Shown: positions 12,753-25,880, counted from the first letter of the stretch. The stretch is DNA of 64,000 nucleotides from Microcebus murinus (GCF_040939455.1 NC_134136.1:73422001-73486000), one strand, 5' to 3'. A program made the numbers and translations. The notes: generated by a model not told the origin, from the sequence alone.

Positions 12753-14746
12753 AAAGGTATCCAAATAGGGGCAGAAGAGATCAAACTTTCACTGTTTGCT
12801 GATGATATGATATTGTATCTAGAAAACCCCAAGGATTCAACCAAGAAACTCCTGGAACTGATCAATGAATTTAGTAAAGTCTCAGGATACAAAATTAATA
12901 CACAGAAATCAGAGGCATTCATATACGCCAACAACAATCTAATTGAGAACCAAATCAAAGACTCAATTCCCTTCACAATAGCAAAAAAGAAATTAAAGTA
13001 CCTAGGAATATATTTAACCAAAGAGGTAAAAGACCTCTACAGGGAGAACTATGAAACACTGAGGAAGGAAATAGCAGAGGATGTAAACAGATGGAAATCC
13101 ATACCATGCTCGTGGATCGGCAGACTCAATATCATCAAAATGTCTATACTACCCAAACTGATCTACAGATTCAATGCAATACCTATTAAAATCCCATCAG
13201 CATTCTTCACAGATATAGAAAAAATAATTTTGCGCTTCGTATGGAACCAAAGAAGACCCCGAATATCAAGAGCAATTCTAGGCAACAAAAACAAAATGGG
13301 AGGCATTAATACGCCAGATATCAAACTATACTACAAAGCTGTAGTAATTAAAACAATATGGTATTGGCACAAAAACAGGAATATTGACCAGTGGAACAGA
13401 TGTGAGAATCCTGATATAAAACCATCCTCATATAGCCATCTCATCTTTGACAAAGCAGACAAAAACATACGCTGGGGAAAAGAATCCCTCTTCAATAAAT
13501 GGTGCTGGGAAAACTGGATAGCCACCTGTAGAAGGCTAAAACAGGACCCACACCTTTCACCTCTCACAAAAACCAACTCACGCTGGATAACAGACTTAAA
13601 CCTAAGATATGAAACTATTAGAACTCTAGAGGAAAAAGTTGGAAACACTCTCCTAGACATCGGCCTGGGCAAAGAGTTTATGAAGAAGTCCCCAAAGGCA
13701 ATCACAGCAGCAACAAAAATAAATAAATGGGACATGATCAAACTACAAAGCTTCTGCACAGCCAAAGAAATAGTCATGAAAGTAAACAGACAGCCTACAG
13801 AATGGGAGAAAATTTTTGCATCCTATGCATCCGATAAGGGACTGATAACTAGAATATACTTAGAACTCACGAAAACCAGGAAGAAAAAATCAAATAACCC
13901 CATTAAAAAGTGGGCAAAGGACTTGAACAGAAATTTTTCTAAAGAAGACAGAAGAATGGCCAACAAACATATGAAGAAATGCTCAACATCTCTAATCATC
14001 AGGGAAATGCAAATCAAAACCACAATGAGATATCACTTAACCCCAGTGAGAATGGCCTTTATCAAAAAATCTCCAAACAATAAATGCTGGCGTGGTTGCG
14101 GAGAGAGAGGAACACTCTTACACTGCTGGTGGGACTGCAAACTAGTTCAACCTCTGTGGAAAGCAATATGGAGATACCTTAAAGCGATCCAAGTGAATCT
14201 ACCATTTGATCCAGCAATCCCATTGCTGGGCATCTACCCAAATGATCCAGTGACACTCTACAAAAAAGACACCTGCACTCGAATGTTTATAGCAGCACAA
14301 TTCATAATTGCAAGGCTGTGGAAACAGCCCAAGTGCCCATCAATCAAAGAATGGATTAATAAAATGTGGTATATGTACACCATGGAGTACTATTCAGCTC
14401 TAAGAAACAATGGTGATATAGCACACCTTATATTTTCCTGGTTAGAGCTGGAACCCATACTACTAAGTGAAGTATCCCAAGAATGGAAAAACAAGCACCA
14501 GATATATTCTCCAGCAAACTGGTATTAACTGAGTAGAACCTAAGTAGACACATAGGTGCTACAGTAATAGGGTATTGGGCAGGTGGGAGGGGGGAGGGGG
14601 GCGGGTATATACATACATAGTGAGTGAGATGTGCACCATCTGGGGGATGGTCATGATGGAGACTCAGACTTTTGGGGGGGGGAATGGGCATTTATTGAAA
14701 CCTTAAAATCTATACCCCCATAATATGCCAAAATAAAAAAAAAAAA
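12753..14746 (+). mobile_element. L1 copy B, young 5'-truncated insertion
   Basis: The insertion begins inside the reverse transcriptase region of ORF2, runs to the 3' UTR and ends in an A-tail (14733-14746). A 14-bp target duplication, AATAAAGCTCTTCT, lies at 12739-12752 and 14747-14760. By eye it differs from copy D at roughly 20 sites over 1.98 kb, so both are recent members of one family. The intact target duplication and A-tail also argue for a recent event. Confidence 0.96.
12807..14528 (+). pseudogene. L1-B ORF2 C-terminal part, frame still open
   Basis: The L1 was truncated on insertion, so ORF2 lacks the endonuclease and the first half of the reverse transcriptase. What is left is open for 573 codons from an internal Met, starting at the FADD motif (residues about -5 to 1 relative to it), through the thumb and the cysteine-rich C-terminus ([18 protein letters not shown]), to the normal TAA at 14526-14528. 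Motif A is missing, so no active enzyme could be made. The absence of any stop in 573 codons shows how young the copy is. Confidence 0.93.
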
Positions 14747-14760
14747 AATAAAGCTCTTCT

Positions 14761-15282
14761 ATCTCAACCTATATGGAAGGTACTTTAATTCCAAAACCCT
14801 GGAAGAAAAAGATATAAGCCTGATTTTTACCAATCTCTGATTGGATGATGATAAAATATTATTGATACAGTTCCCAAAAGATGTTACTAATGGAAGAACC
14901 TAGTTAAAGAGTACACAGGGCCTCTCTATATATTTCTTATAACAACATGTGAATATATACTTATCTTAAAATAAAAAAGTTTAATTTAAAAAGAAGAGGC
15001 TAGTAACCAGAATGAGAAGAAGCCCATCCTTTGTCCCCTCAAAGCCCTATCCTATTTTTACAGATGGTAGCATGTAAGAACAATATCTATGAAGACTTTT
15101 TTATAGCAGCTTGGATATGTATAACCTGATTATGATGACATATAACTTAAGAATTGTATCTATAGTGTAAGGATTCTAAATGGAAACATATTTCTTAAAA
15201 ACATCTGCTTTGAAACCATGAATGCCATGCAAATCATTTGCCTAGACTCTAGAGATTTAGGTCATGAATTTACTTCTCACTT
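14761..15282. other. Intergenic DNA
   Basis: Target-site flank of two L1 insertions; no gene or named repeat. Confidence 0.5.
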
Positions 15283-15291
15283 GGGTTCTTT

Positions 15292-16978
<1,687 letters not shown>

Positions 16979-16989
16979 GGGTTCTTTAT

Positions 16990-18030
16990 ATTAATATTTA
17001 TACTAATTACTGACCATAGGTACCCCACCTTCCTTCCTTCTTTGTCAGTTGTCTGGCAAATCTGTGCTTTTAATCATAAGAGAGAATGGGTAGGCAAATG
17101 AGGAAGGAGCATAGCTTCACAACTTGGAGGATCAGGAGTGTTGTTTTCATCTGTGCAGATCAATGTTTTTATACTAAAGAGGTTTGTTGAACTGTATAGC
17201 CTAGTGCTTATGCTTGCAACATTGTCATTGGAGAACAGGAGTGAATCTTCTGCTTCTAAAAATGTGTCTATCAAAATGGTTTTTCCTTAGGCTCTCAAGT
17301 TAAACAATCATAAACTGCAAAGGAATCAGGTGACCTAATACAGAAGAGACATTCAGTAAATGTTTATTGAGTTTATTATTGTTGCATGAAAGACAAAATA
17401 GAGAAGAATCAGCCATTCTAGTAATTAAGCTTGATGGAACTTACATTCCAGTGAACTGAGATAACTAATATGCAAGTTAATGAATAAACTACATACTATC
17501 TATCATACAATAAGATGAATGATGGAGTGGACAGTTGCTACTTTAGATTTTCAGAGAAATACGTATCTGAGAAAGTGGCATTTATCAAGACCAAAATGGT
17601 GAAAAGGAAAATGCTATGTGAAGATAATGGGGGAAAAGAAAAAAAACTACAGTCATAGAAGAAATTTCAAGTCCTTGAGTCGAGACTGCTTGACTAGTTT
17701 GTGGCATACCAAAACAATGTGGCTGTAGCATATTGAGCAAGCAGTAGAATAGTACCAGATGATGCAGGACTTCATAGTCTCTGGTGAAGGGTCTCCCTTT
17801 TATTCAGAGGGCAACGGGAAGCCATTGGTAGGTTATAAATAGAAAGATGACATAATCTGAATTGGTTTCTCTGTTAGGGGTTGAAATGCTTATATGTATT
17901 GTCTTTATTGTTGAGGCTGCTGACTTTTCTTGGCTACCAGACACTAGGGCTGTGAGAGATGGGTAGTCTCTACTCTTATGTGAGTGGTGGACAGACACAT
18001 TTAGCAGTACAGTTTCCATGAGAGTGCAGT
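16990..18030. other. Intergenic DNA with one weak old repeat
   Basis: At 17345-17490 'cagtaaatgtttattgag' and 'gatggaacttacattccagt' resemble the old repeat at 12300-12430. The rest is not recognised. Confidence 0.4.
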
Positions 18031-18034
18031 ATAT

Positions 18035-18250
18035 TGGACAGACTTGACTTGAGTACTGGCTCTGCTATTTCCTAGCTGTGTGGCCTTAACTTTTTTGAAT
18101 CTTCTCATTCTCCTCATCTCCAAAATGGGAATAATAATAGCAGTTATTTTCTTGTAGTTGCTTTCAGGGCCAAATGAGCTAATGAATGAAGAGTGCTTAA
18201 CAACATTCCTGACACATTTTAGGTGCTCAATAAATGTTAATTATATGATT
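18035..18250 (+). repeat. MIR, nearly complete
   Basis: 'gagtactggctctgctattt', 'agctgtgtggccttaac', 'tctccaaaatgggaataata' and the close 'aggtgctcaataaatgttaa' follow the MIR consensus from head to tail. Confidence 0.88.
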
Positions 18251-18354
18251 TCTTCTGCAGATGAGGGTGTACAAACAAAAAAGTAACAAATGTATATTCA
18301 CTTTAGGTGGTATGTGGGAAGTGCATGTGTGTGTGCTTGTGTGTATGTGTGTGT

Positions 18355-18485
18355 ACTTGAATTCAAAGCTATGCTTCTCTACTTAGTAGCTCTAGGACCT
18401 CAGGTGAGTTATTGAACCTCTATATACTTCAATTTTTCCATCTGTAAGACAAGGGTGATAATAGTGTCCTCTTGCATTAGTTGAT
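18355..18485 (+). repeat. MIR fragment
   Basis: 'gtagctctaggacctcaggtgagttattgaacct' in two parts, then 'ccatctgtaagacaagggtg', match MIR in plus orientation. Confidence 0.75.
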
Positions 18486-18489
18486 TACA

Positions 18490-18780
18490 TTTGGCTTTAT
18501 GACACAGAAAACCAAAAATAACAGTGGTTTAAAAAAGATGAAAGTTTCTCTCTCATGTGAAAGAAGTCTAGAGGTAGGAAGTCCAGGACTAGTATAACAT
18601 TTCCAAGATTAATAGACACTCAGTCCCCTTCTGTCTTTATGCTTCACCATACTTGAATTTGAGTTTCCATCTTCAAGTCACTTCATCTCACTCCACAAGG
18701 ATGGAGAAGGCTGCTGGAATTCCAACCATTTGGACTACATTTCATGAAGCAGGGAGAAAGACTGGTAAAGGCAGAAAGGG
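18490..18780. repeat. Old interspersed repeat, unassigned
   Basis: 'aacagtggtttaaaaaagat', 'ctctcatgtgaaagaagtct' and 'gaggtaggaagtccagg' recall a common ancient mammalian element. A related piece flanks the MER5A at 29300-29560 ('ggcttaaacaataagatgac'). Confidence 0.4.
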
Positions 18781-19054
18781 CCTTATCTCTATATTAGACA
18801 GTCCCCTGAAATAAGTCTGCCTTGAAGTCTGACATAATCATAATACTTCCAGTTATGTGTAATTGACAAGAACTTAGCATGACCACATGTAGCAGCAGGA
18901 GAGACTGAAATATGTTTAGTTGATAGTATTGCTACCCCAAATGAAATTATAGTTTTCCATATTAAGCAAGAAAGAAGAGTGGATATTTGGTAGGCAGCAA
19001 GCAGGCACATCCACACTTCCAAATAGTATTGTTTTAAAGTTATATAAGGTAATG

Positions 19055-19833
19055 TAGTAGTCCCCCTTTATCCATGGTTTCACTATCTATGGTTTCAGTT
19101 ACCCTATATCAACTGTGGTCCAAAAATATTAAATGTAAACTCCAGAAATAAACAATTCATAAGTTTTAAGTTGCACGCTATTCTGAGTAGCATGATGAAA
19201 TCTCATGCTGTCCTGCTTTGTCCCACCTGGGTGGTGAATCTTCCCTTTGTCCAGCATCTGCATGCTATAGACACTACCTGCCGTTTAGTCACTTAGTAGC
19301 CCTCTGGGTGATAAGATAGATGGTCACAGTGCTTATGTTAAAGGAACTATTTTTTTAAATTAATAATGTCCTCAAAGCCCAAGAGTAGTGATGGTGACAA
19401 TTCGGATATGCCAAAGATAGGCCATCAATTGCTACCTTTAAGTGAAAAGGTGAAAGTTCTCTATTTAATAAGGAAAGGAAAAAAAATCGTTTGCTGAGAT
19501 TGCTAAGATCTAATGGTAAGAATGAATCTTCTATCCCTGATATTGTGAAGAAAAAAAAAGAAATTTGTGTTCAGCAGTTGCACCTCATACTGCAAAAGTT
19601 ACAGCCATAGTGTGTGATAACTTTTATTATGGTATATTATTATAATTGTTCTATTTTATTATTAGTTATTGTGGTTAATCTCTTATTGTACCTAATTTAT
19701 AAATTAAATTTTATTGTAGGTATGTATGTATAGGAAAACATAGTATATATAGGTTTCAGTACTATCTGTGGTTTCTGGCATCTACTGGGGGGGGGTCTTG
19801 AAACACATATCCCACTGATAAGGGGAGCTACCG
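19055..19833 (+). mobile_element. Tigger (mariner-superfamily) DNA transposon, internally deleted
   Basis: The ends are inverted repeats: TAGTCCCCCTTTATCC with a GGTTTC stretch on the left, and the complementary CTGATAAGGGGAGCTACC on the right. A TA dinucleotide lies outside, as expected for mariner-type insertion. Inside, from an ATG at 19366, about 42 codons remain of the transposase N-terminus with the sequence LLPLSEKVKVLYLIRKGKKK, the CENP-B-like helix-turn-helix region, before a TGA. It is 779 bp long, far shorter than an autonomous Tigger. Confidence 0.85.
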
Positions 19834-20319
19834 TATAAGCAAAGCCCTTAGCTCAGTTCCTGACAGATGGCAAGTGCTTAATAAAGAGGTTGGAATGCAT
19901 GTTCTGCCCAAGAACGCTTAGGTGAATAAAAGAACCAGGAATGCTGTGCTGCTTGCAGAAAGACACTACTTATCTTTAATGGTACCACTTTTTCACTGTA
20001 GTTGGGCAGCCTTAAATGGCTTGAGTTGAAAATATATGAAGCTCCATCCTTCATAAATTATCTCTGGATTAATAGTGACAATCTTTCTTCCTAAAGATTA
20101 TAGTATTGTTGAAAATAGGAGAGCAGAAAATCCTGACCCCTTAGTTTTACTGATATTTTAGATCTCTTCCTCCATCAAACTTCAGCAGGAGCCAGCAACA
20201 AATAGGGGAATGGTCTACCTTTCAGTGGATAATCTTTTAGAGGAATAAGATATAAAAACAAGGGAATAGAATCCTGGATTCTAGCAGGCATTATGGGCTA
20301 ATAAGAATGTGCCACTTCT

Positions 20320-21741
20320 GGGAGGAGGATCAAGATGGCGGACGAGAAACACCGCCAGAAAGAGTGTCTCTGCAGAAAAGACAGATTCTAGCAGAAATTA
20401 GAAAAAAGAAGCAAGAAGGCGAGCATACAGCAGACGAGGGCCAGAAGGAGGGGTATCTAAGACCCCAGGCAACTCCACGGGAGGAGACTGCGGAGGAGAA
20501 CTGAAAGCTGAGACCACCGGAGTAGCCCGGAGACCAGCAGGAAGGGTAGGTGGATAAATCACCTTTCCCCTCCCCTGCATTTGGGACTGCTGGTGGGCTT
20601 GCCAGCGGGTGGAGAGACCTGCGGACACCAGCCCAGAGAGGGCCGCTGCCAGCTAGCAGTGAGCCTGTAGCGGACACGGCACCAGACTCCCAAATCCCTC
20701 GGGGCACCTCCGTGTGCACAGACCAGAGCCACTTGGCAAGCGCCATATTGCCTCCTCCCCTCCGCCGACACTACCTACGGCTGCCCAGAGAGACAATACA
20801 GCCACCAGCCGGAGGCACCTCGAGGGAACGGGACCTTCCCTTTTGGGACCCTACAGCTGACTAAGGGGAACTCAGACTGTGAGCGCCCTACCCGCCAGCC
20901 CTCCCAGGTGCTGCTGGCACGGTGTTCCCAAGAGAACGGTGCCGACTCAGAGGCTGAGAGACACAGAACCAGCTTGGGCTCCCTGTGGGTGAATTGGGAC
21001 TGGAACTCCCTTCCCTGGTGGGGATACAGTTTGAACTCTGGGACACAGAGGTCGGACCTGCAGACTAGATCCCGTGCGCCGTGGTCTACCATTGCCCGGG
21101 GCACAGAAGGGATATTTGTGAACAGCCTGCTGAGGTGTGTGTGCCTCCAGGGGCAGATCAGCGTCCTAGAGGGCAACCCTCCCACCAAAGGGAGGCCGTG
21201 CGCCCAGCCCAGGCAGCGTTTCTGAGCAGGGACCCTCCCCGCCAGCATCACAATCCGGGGAGGCCTGGTGGGGTGTGGTCTGGCCTGCTGGCAGAGGCCC
21301 AGGAGTAGCTGTGGAGTTGGGGAGGGTGGAAAGAAGCGAGGCCCGCTCCAGACTGCGGGTCTCAGACAGCTCCACCCCTACACCCAGACTTTTGGGCTGA
21401 GCGGGACCATTCCAGTCCCGCCCTGACAGCTTTTCCTGGAAGCAGTGAACAGAACTTTGACCCCTGCTAACGGCCTGAGGGCAGGCTTACCCAACCCAGC
21501 TCCGCCCAGAACAAGAGATGATAACAGGACACAAAATGAAGAGCATAGCCTGTTCCTCCAAGCAAACGCCACCTACTGACAGGGACGGCATCTTGCACAG
21601 CCTTTCCACGGCACCCACTGACTCAATATACAGGGAGTGGCCCAATCTCACCCACAGACACCACCTAATGCCTCAGAAACTAAACAAGGAGTGTGAATAC
21701 CCAAACAATAACCTAAAGGAAAGAAACAACAACTGATCAAC
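20320..21741 (+). promoter_or_regulatory. L1-E 5' UTR with internal promoter
   Basis: This GC-rich 1.4-kb leader begins with CAAGATGGCGG (20331-20341), matching the YY1-type site at the start of primate L1s that sets the transcription start. It aligns along its length with the leader of copy D. Confidence 0.75.
20330..20746 (-). other. Antisense ORF in L1-E 5' UTR, ORF0-like
   Basis: A 138-codon open frame runs antisense from L1 nucleotide about 427 to nucleotide 11. Copy D has the counterpart beginning at 45509 with recognisably the same start: MALAKWLWSVHTEVPRGIWE here and MAPAARLGSVHREVPGGSWE in D. The place and direction recall primate L1 ORF0. There is no evidence of translation, and the GC content alone favours long frames. 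Confidence 0.4.
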
Positions 21742-22733
21742 ATGGGAAGAAATCAGCGAAAGAACTCAGGAAATATGAAGAACCAAACGGAAAACAAACC
21801 CCCAAAGAGGAGCACCAACCCCTAGAAACAGACACCAACCCAAATCAGGCAACCAAAATGACAGAAGAGGAAAGTCGTATGTGGATCATAAGAACACTCA
21901 CTGACCTGCAACAACAACTCAATAACCAACACAAAGAAACCACAAAAAGCCTCCAGGATATGGAAAAAGAAATGGACACAATGAAGAAATGTTTAACCAA
22001 ACTCCTGGAAATGAAGAATCAATTCAGGGAACTACAAAATACAGTGGAAAGTCTCAAGAACAGGGTAGATCAAACACAAGAAAGAATCTCAGAACTTGAG
22101 GATAACACCCTCCAACTAAATAAAACCATCACAGAGATAGAGCAGAGAAACAAGAGAAAAGAGCAAAGCCTACAAGGGATGTGGGATTATGTGAAGAAAC
22201 CTAATGTGAGGGTCATAGGTTTACCAGAAGGGGAAGAGGACAACACCCAAGGGTTGGACAAGCTATTTGAAGATATAATACAGGAAAATTTCCCAGGCCT
22301 TGCTCAAAAACTCAATATACAAGTTCAAGAAGCTCAGAGGACCCCTGGGAGATTCAATGCAAACAGGAAGACGTCACGACGTACAGTCATCAGACTGACA
22401 AAAATATCAACTAAAAAGGCCCTTCTAAGAGCTGTAAGACAAAAGAAGCAAGTGACATACAAGGGAAAGCCAATTCGAATAACATCAGACTTCTCTAATG
22501 AGACTTTACAAGCAAGGAGAGACTGGGGCCCCATTCTCACTCTTTTGAAACAAAACAATGCCCACCCTAAAATCTTTTTCCCTGCAAAACTAAGCTTCAT
22601 ATATGAAGGAGAAATAAAGACATTCTCAGACAAGCAAAGTCTCAGAGAATTCACCAAGACAAGATCAGCCCTACAAGAACTACTCAAAACAGTGTTACGC
22701 ACGGAAAACCATAATAAAAACTCACGAATATAA
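21742..22733 (+). pseudogene. L1-E ORF1 (RNA-binding trimer protein), one frameshift
   Basis: ORF1p coats L1 RNA. The ATG at 21742 (MGRNQRKNSGN) is lost to a TAG after 27 residues, because one C is missing from the run before it compared with copy D. After that the frame is open for 291 codons from an internal Met at 21858. That part covers the coiled coil (heptads in LTDLQQQLNNQH and after), the RRM with YVKKPNVRVIGLPEGEE, and the C-terminal domain with SFIYEGEIKTFSDKQ. Confidence 0.9.
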
Positions 22734-22772
22734 AAACAACCAAAACCCAAAGATTAAAGGCCAGATAGTACA

Positions 22773-24053
22773 ATGGCTCAAGAGAGAAATCAAAGCAACA
22801 ACATCCAACCCAACAGAATGATCAGTAATCTACCTTACCTATCAGTTCTCTCAATAAATGTGAATGGCTTAAACTCTCCACTCAAGAGACATAGGCTGGC
22901 TGAATGGATAAGAAAATACAGGCCAAGTATATGCTGTCTTCAGGAAACACATCTAACCTGCAAGGATGCATACAGACTAAAAATAAAATGGTGGAGATCA
23001 GTATTCCAAGCAATTGGAAGCCAAAAGAAGCCTGATGTGGCCGTTCTAATTTCAGATGATTTAGTTTTTAAGCCAACAAAAGTAGTGAAAGACAAAGAGG
23101 GTTATTATATAATGGTGAAGGGCACAGTTCAACAAGAAGAGATAACAATTTTAAATATATATGCACCCAACTTAGGTGCACCCAGTTTCATAAAGCAAAC
23201 CTTACTGGAGCTAAGCAAATGGATTAATAGCAACTCCATAATCACCAGAGATTTCAACACCCCATTGAGTGCACGAGACAGGTCCTCCAAACAGAAAATT
23301 AATAAATAAATAATGGACTTAAACAAAACTCTAGAACAGTTGGGTCTGACTGACATTTACAGAACATTCTACCCCAAATCCACTGAATATACGTTCCTCT
23401 CATCAGCTCACGGGACATCTCTAAGATTGACCATATCCTAGGACACAAAGTAAACCTCAAGAAATTTAAAAAAATAGAAATCATGCCATGTATCTTCTCA
23501 GATCACAGTGGAATAAAAGCAAAAATCAACCGTAACAGAAACTCACATTTCTACACAAAAACGTGGAAATTAAACAACCTCCTACTAAATGATTATTTCA
23601 TAAATGAAGAAATCAAGATGGAAATAAAAAAATTCTATACTCCTACACTGCTGGTGGGACTGAAAATTAGTTCAACCTCTGTGGAAAGCAATATGGAGAT
23701 ACCTTAAAGCGATACAAGTGATTCTACCATTTGATCCAGAAATCCCATTGCTGGGCATCTATCCAAACGATCCAATGACACTCTACAAAAAAGACACCTG
23801 CACTCGAATGTTTATAGCAGCACAATTCATAATTTCAAGGCTGTGGAAACAGTCCAAGTGCCCATCAATCCAGGAATGGATTAATAAAATGTGGTATATG
23901 TATACCATGGAGTACTATTCAGCTGTAAGAAACAATGGTGATATAGCACATCTTATATTTTCCTGGTTAGAGCTGGAACCCATACTATTAAGTGAAGTTT
24001 CCCAAGAATGGAAAAACAAGCACCACATATACTCACCAGCAAATTGGTATTAA
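22773..24053 (+). pseudogene. L1-E ORF2, endonuclease plus C-terminal scrap
   Basis: The frame opens with MAQERNQSNN. The endonuclease domain is readable for 178 residues (LQETHL catalytic region; the usual GDFN reads RDFN here) and stops at a TAA at about 23307-23309. A further frameshift follows, then the 2.6-kb deletion at about 23638 removes the reverse transcriptase. The last 111 codons (23718-24053) of the normal C-terminus are open to the usual end SPANWY. Confidence 0.92.
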
Positions 24054-24220
24054 CTGAACAGCACCTAAGTGGTCACATAGGTACTGCAGTAATAGGGTAT
24101 TGGGCAGGGGGGAGGGGGGAGGGTATATACATATATAATGAGTGAGATGTGCACCATCTGGGAGATGGTCATGCTGGAGACTCAGACTTGTGGGGTGAGG
24201 GGGGGAAATGGGCATTTATT

Positions 24221-24266
24221 TTTTTTTTTTTTTATTTTTTTTTTCTACTTTGCTGGCAAAGGAGAA
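24221..24266 (-). mobile_element. 46-bp poly(A)-tailed micro-insertion in L1-E 3' UTR
   Basis: Copies B and D read GCATTTATT once here. Copy E has GCATTTATT twice (24212-24220 and 24267-24275), with 46 bp between. On the minus strand the insert is a 20-odd-nt body containing the self-complementary CTTTGCCAGCAAAG, followed by an A-rich tail. A 9-bp target duplication plus A-tail is the signature of L1-driven retroposition of a very short RNA or a heavily truncated copy. The source RNA is not identified. Confidence 0.75.
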
Positions 24267-24344
24267 GCATTTATTGAAACCTTAAAATCTGTACCCCCAT
24301 AATATGCCGAAATAAAAAAAAAAAAGAATGTGCCACTTCTATTC

Positions 24345-25635
24345 ATTTTGACAGCAGTATCTTAATTGTTTCTAGAACTCCATCATTAGCATTGTTCATT
24401 TTAAGCAGGTATACAAATTAAAGGGATTTTAAATATTGTAATTACAAAGTAAGTTTTTGGAACTATAGCCAGACTAAATGATTTATCCTAAAGCCATTAG
24501 TTATTTTTTAATTTCATTAATGCCAAAAGAGAAATGATTTCCCCAAATACAATGACTATTTTATGACCTTGTAGACACATATAAGTACCCAAATTCCTTG
24601 TATCTTAATTTGAATACATGAGTGGCAGACACCTTAATTTGAATAAATAACAAAAAGAAAAGAAAGTTTCATCTGTAAATTGAATCATACCCTGTCATTA
24701 ATCTTTACCACATTAATGGGTGGGTTGGTTTAATTCAAATTCCCTTTTAAATATGTTGGATGACTCACCTCTCTTCTGAGTAATGAGTTTGCCTCTTGAG
24801 ACTTCTCTTTCTACAATACACAGTTGTCAGTTCAGGAGTGGGATATCATAAATAAGAACCTCTTTTTGTCAGGTTTACTGGGGCAGAAATGTACCATAAG
24901 CACATTTTGCAAGATGTTAAGCCACAGGAAAAAACATTATACAGTGCAGAATTGACCATATGTTAAGTATCTTAAGCACTTAATTTAGATTTAATGAGAC
25001 AGTTAGTGTAAAGGATGACATATCTTCTGTCTATTACATGAAAGTATCTAGAAATTTCAAAGAGATGTTTTAAAGGTTTCTTAGTACATTTTATCCTCCA
25101 GCAAGTGCAAGGACCCTTCCAAGGGTCTTTACTTTTTGTTTTTGTATTTTATTTGGTTTGTTGCAGTGATTTTTCCAGAGCCAAATGAATGCTCAAATTC
25201 AGGTTTCTTTTTAAGCCTATCTGTTGTCTCTTCCTTCCCACTCATCCCTAGTCCTGACCTCCATCACATGGGAAATAATAGAAGTTTTCTCTTGAATCAA
25301 ACAGTTAAAAAATATTCATTAAGTACATTTCTATGAAAAAAAAAAAACAATGGTGATCTTTTACTTGCTCAAGAGAGGTTTCAAGTAACCTTAAGTAGAG
25401 TAGAAGCCAGAATCTTTAAATATCGGTTGCTAGATTGAAAACCCAATATGAATACCTACTGTGCACAACCTGTGAAGCAGGAGGACCGGGTTTGCTGGAG
25501 TTCTGGGGTGAGCTGGGCCTGGAGGGGGCAACTTCCTGGACATGCTGTGGCTATTGGTTGGCTTTCTCCAGCCCTCATCTACTTGCGGTTGACCTTCCTC
25601 TCTAGCCCTGCCCTCATTCTGCCTCTTACGGAAAG
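24345..25635. other. Intergenic DNA, nothing recognised
   Basis: AT-rich sequence without exon-like frames or nameable repeats; a 12-nt A-run lies near 25336. Confidence 0.45.
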
Positions 25636-25644
25636 GAAAGAAAG

Positions 25645-25880
25645 AAATGTGAGCAACCAATGTTTGAGCACATACTATGTACCAGGACTTTTGGATCCCT
25701 CTTATCTCTTCATTCCTCAGAATTAGCTTTGAAAAGTAGGGCTAATCTCTACTTTTTAAGTGTAGAAACTGAGTGAAGTGACTTGCCCGAAGTCTCAGAG
25801 TTAATTTATAGAAAAATAGAGCTTTCAGTTCAGACTTGTCTGCCTCCAGAAGCTGTGTTTTTAACTACTGAGCTTTGCTG
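25645..25880 (-). repeat. MIR
   Basis: 'tttgagcacatactatgtac', 'tagaaactgagtgaagtgac', 'ttgcccgaagtctcagag' and 'tttttaactactgagctttg' follow the reverse complement of MIR from tail to head. Confidence 0.8.

Larger units (their letters stand above)
20320..24323 (+). mobile_element. L1 copy E, both ends present, ORF2 mostly deleted
   Basis: The element starts GGGAGGAGGATCAAGATGGCGG and ends in an A-tail, flanked by a 17-bp duplication AAGAATGTGCCACTTCT (20303-20319 and 24324-24340). Compared with copy D it lacks about 2.6 kb: sequence equivalent to D 48362 is joined directly to that at about D 50955 (junction near 23638). A 46-bp foreign piece with its own target duplication sits in the 3' UTR. 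Because both ends and target duplications are original, the gap arose either in the source RNA/cDNA or by later deletion. Confidence 0.95.

Noticed and set aside
21858..22733. Internal Met as the true start of L1-E ORF1
   Set aside because: Copy D and the upstream alignment show the real start at 21742; the internal start only looks first because of a 1-base deletion.
23638..23638. Splicing as the cause of the L1-E gap
   Set aside because: The missing segment, as judged from copy D, does not start with GT or end with AG at the junction.
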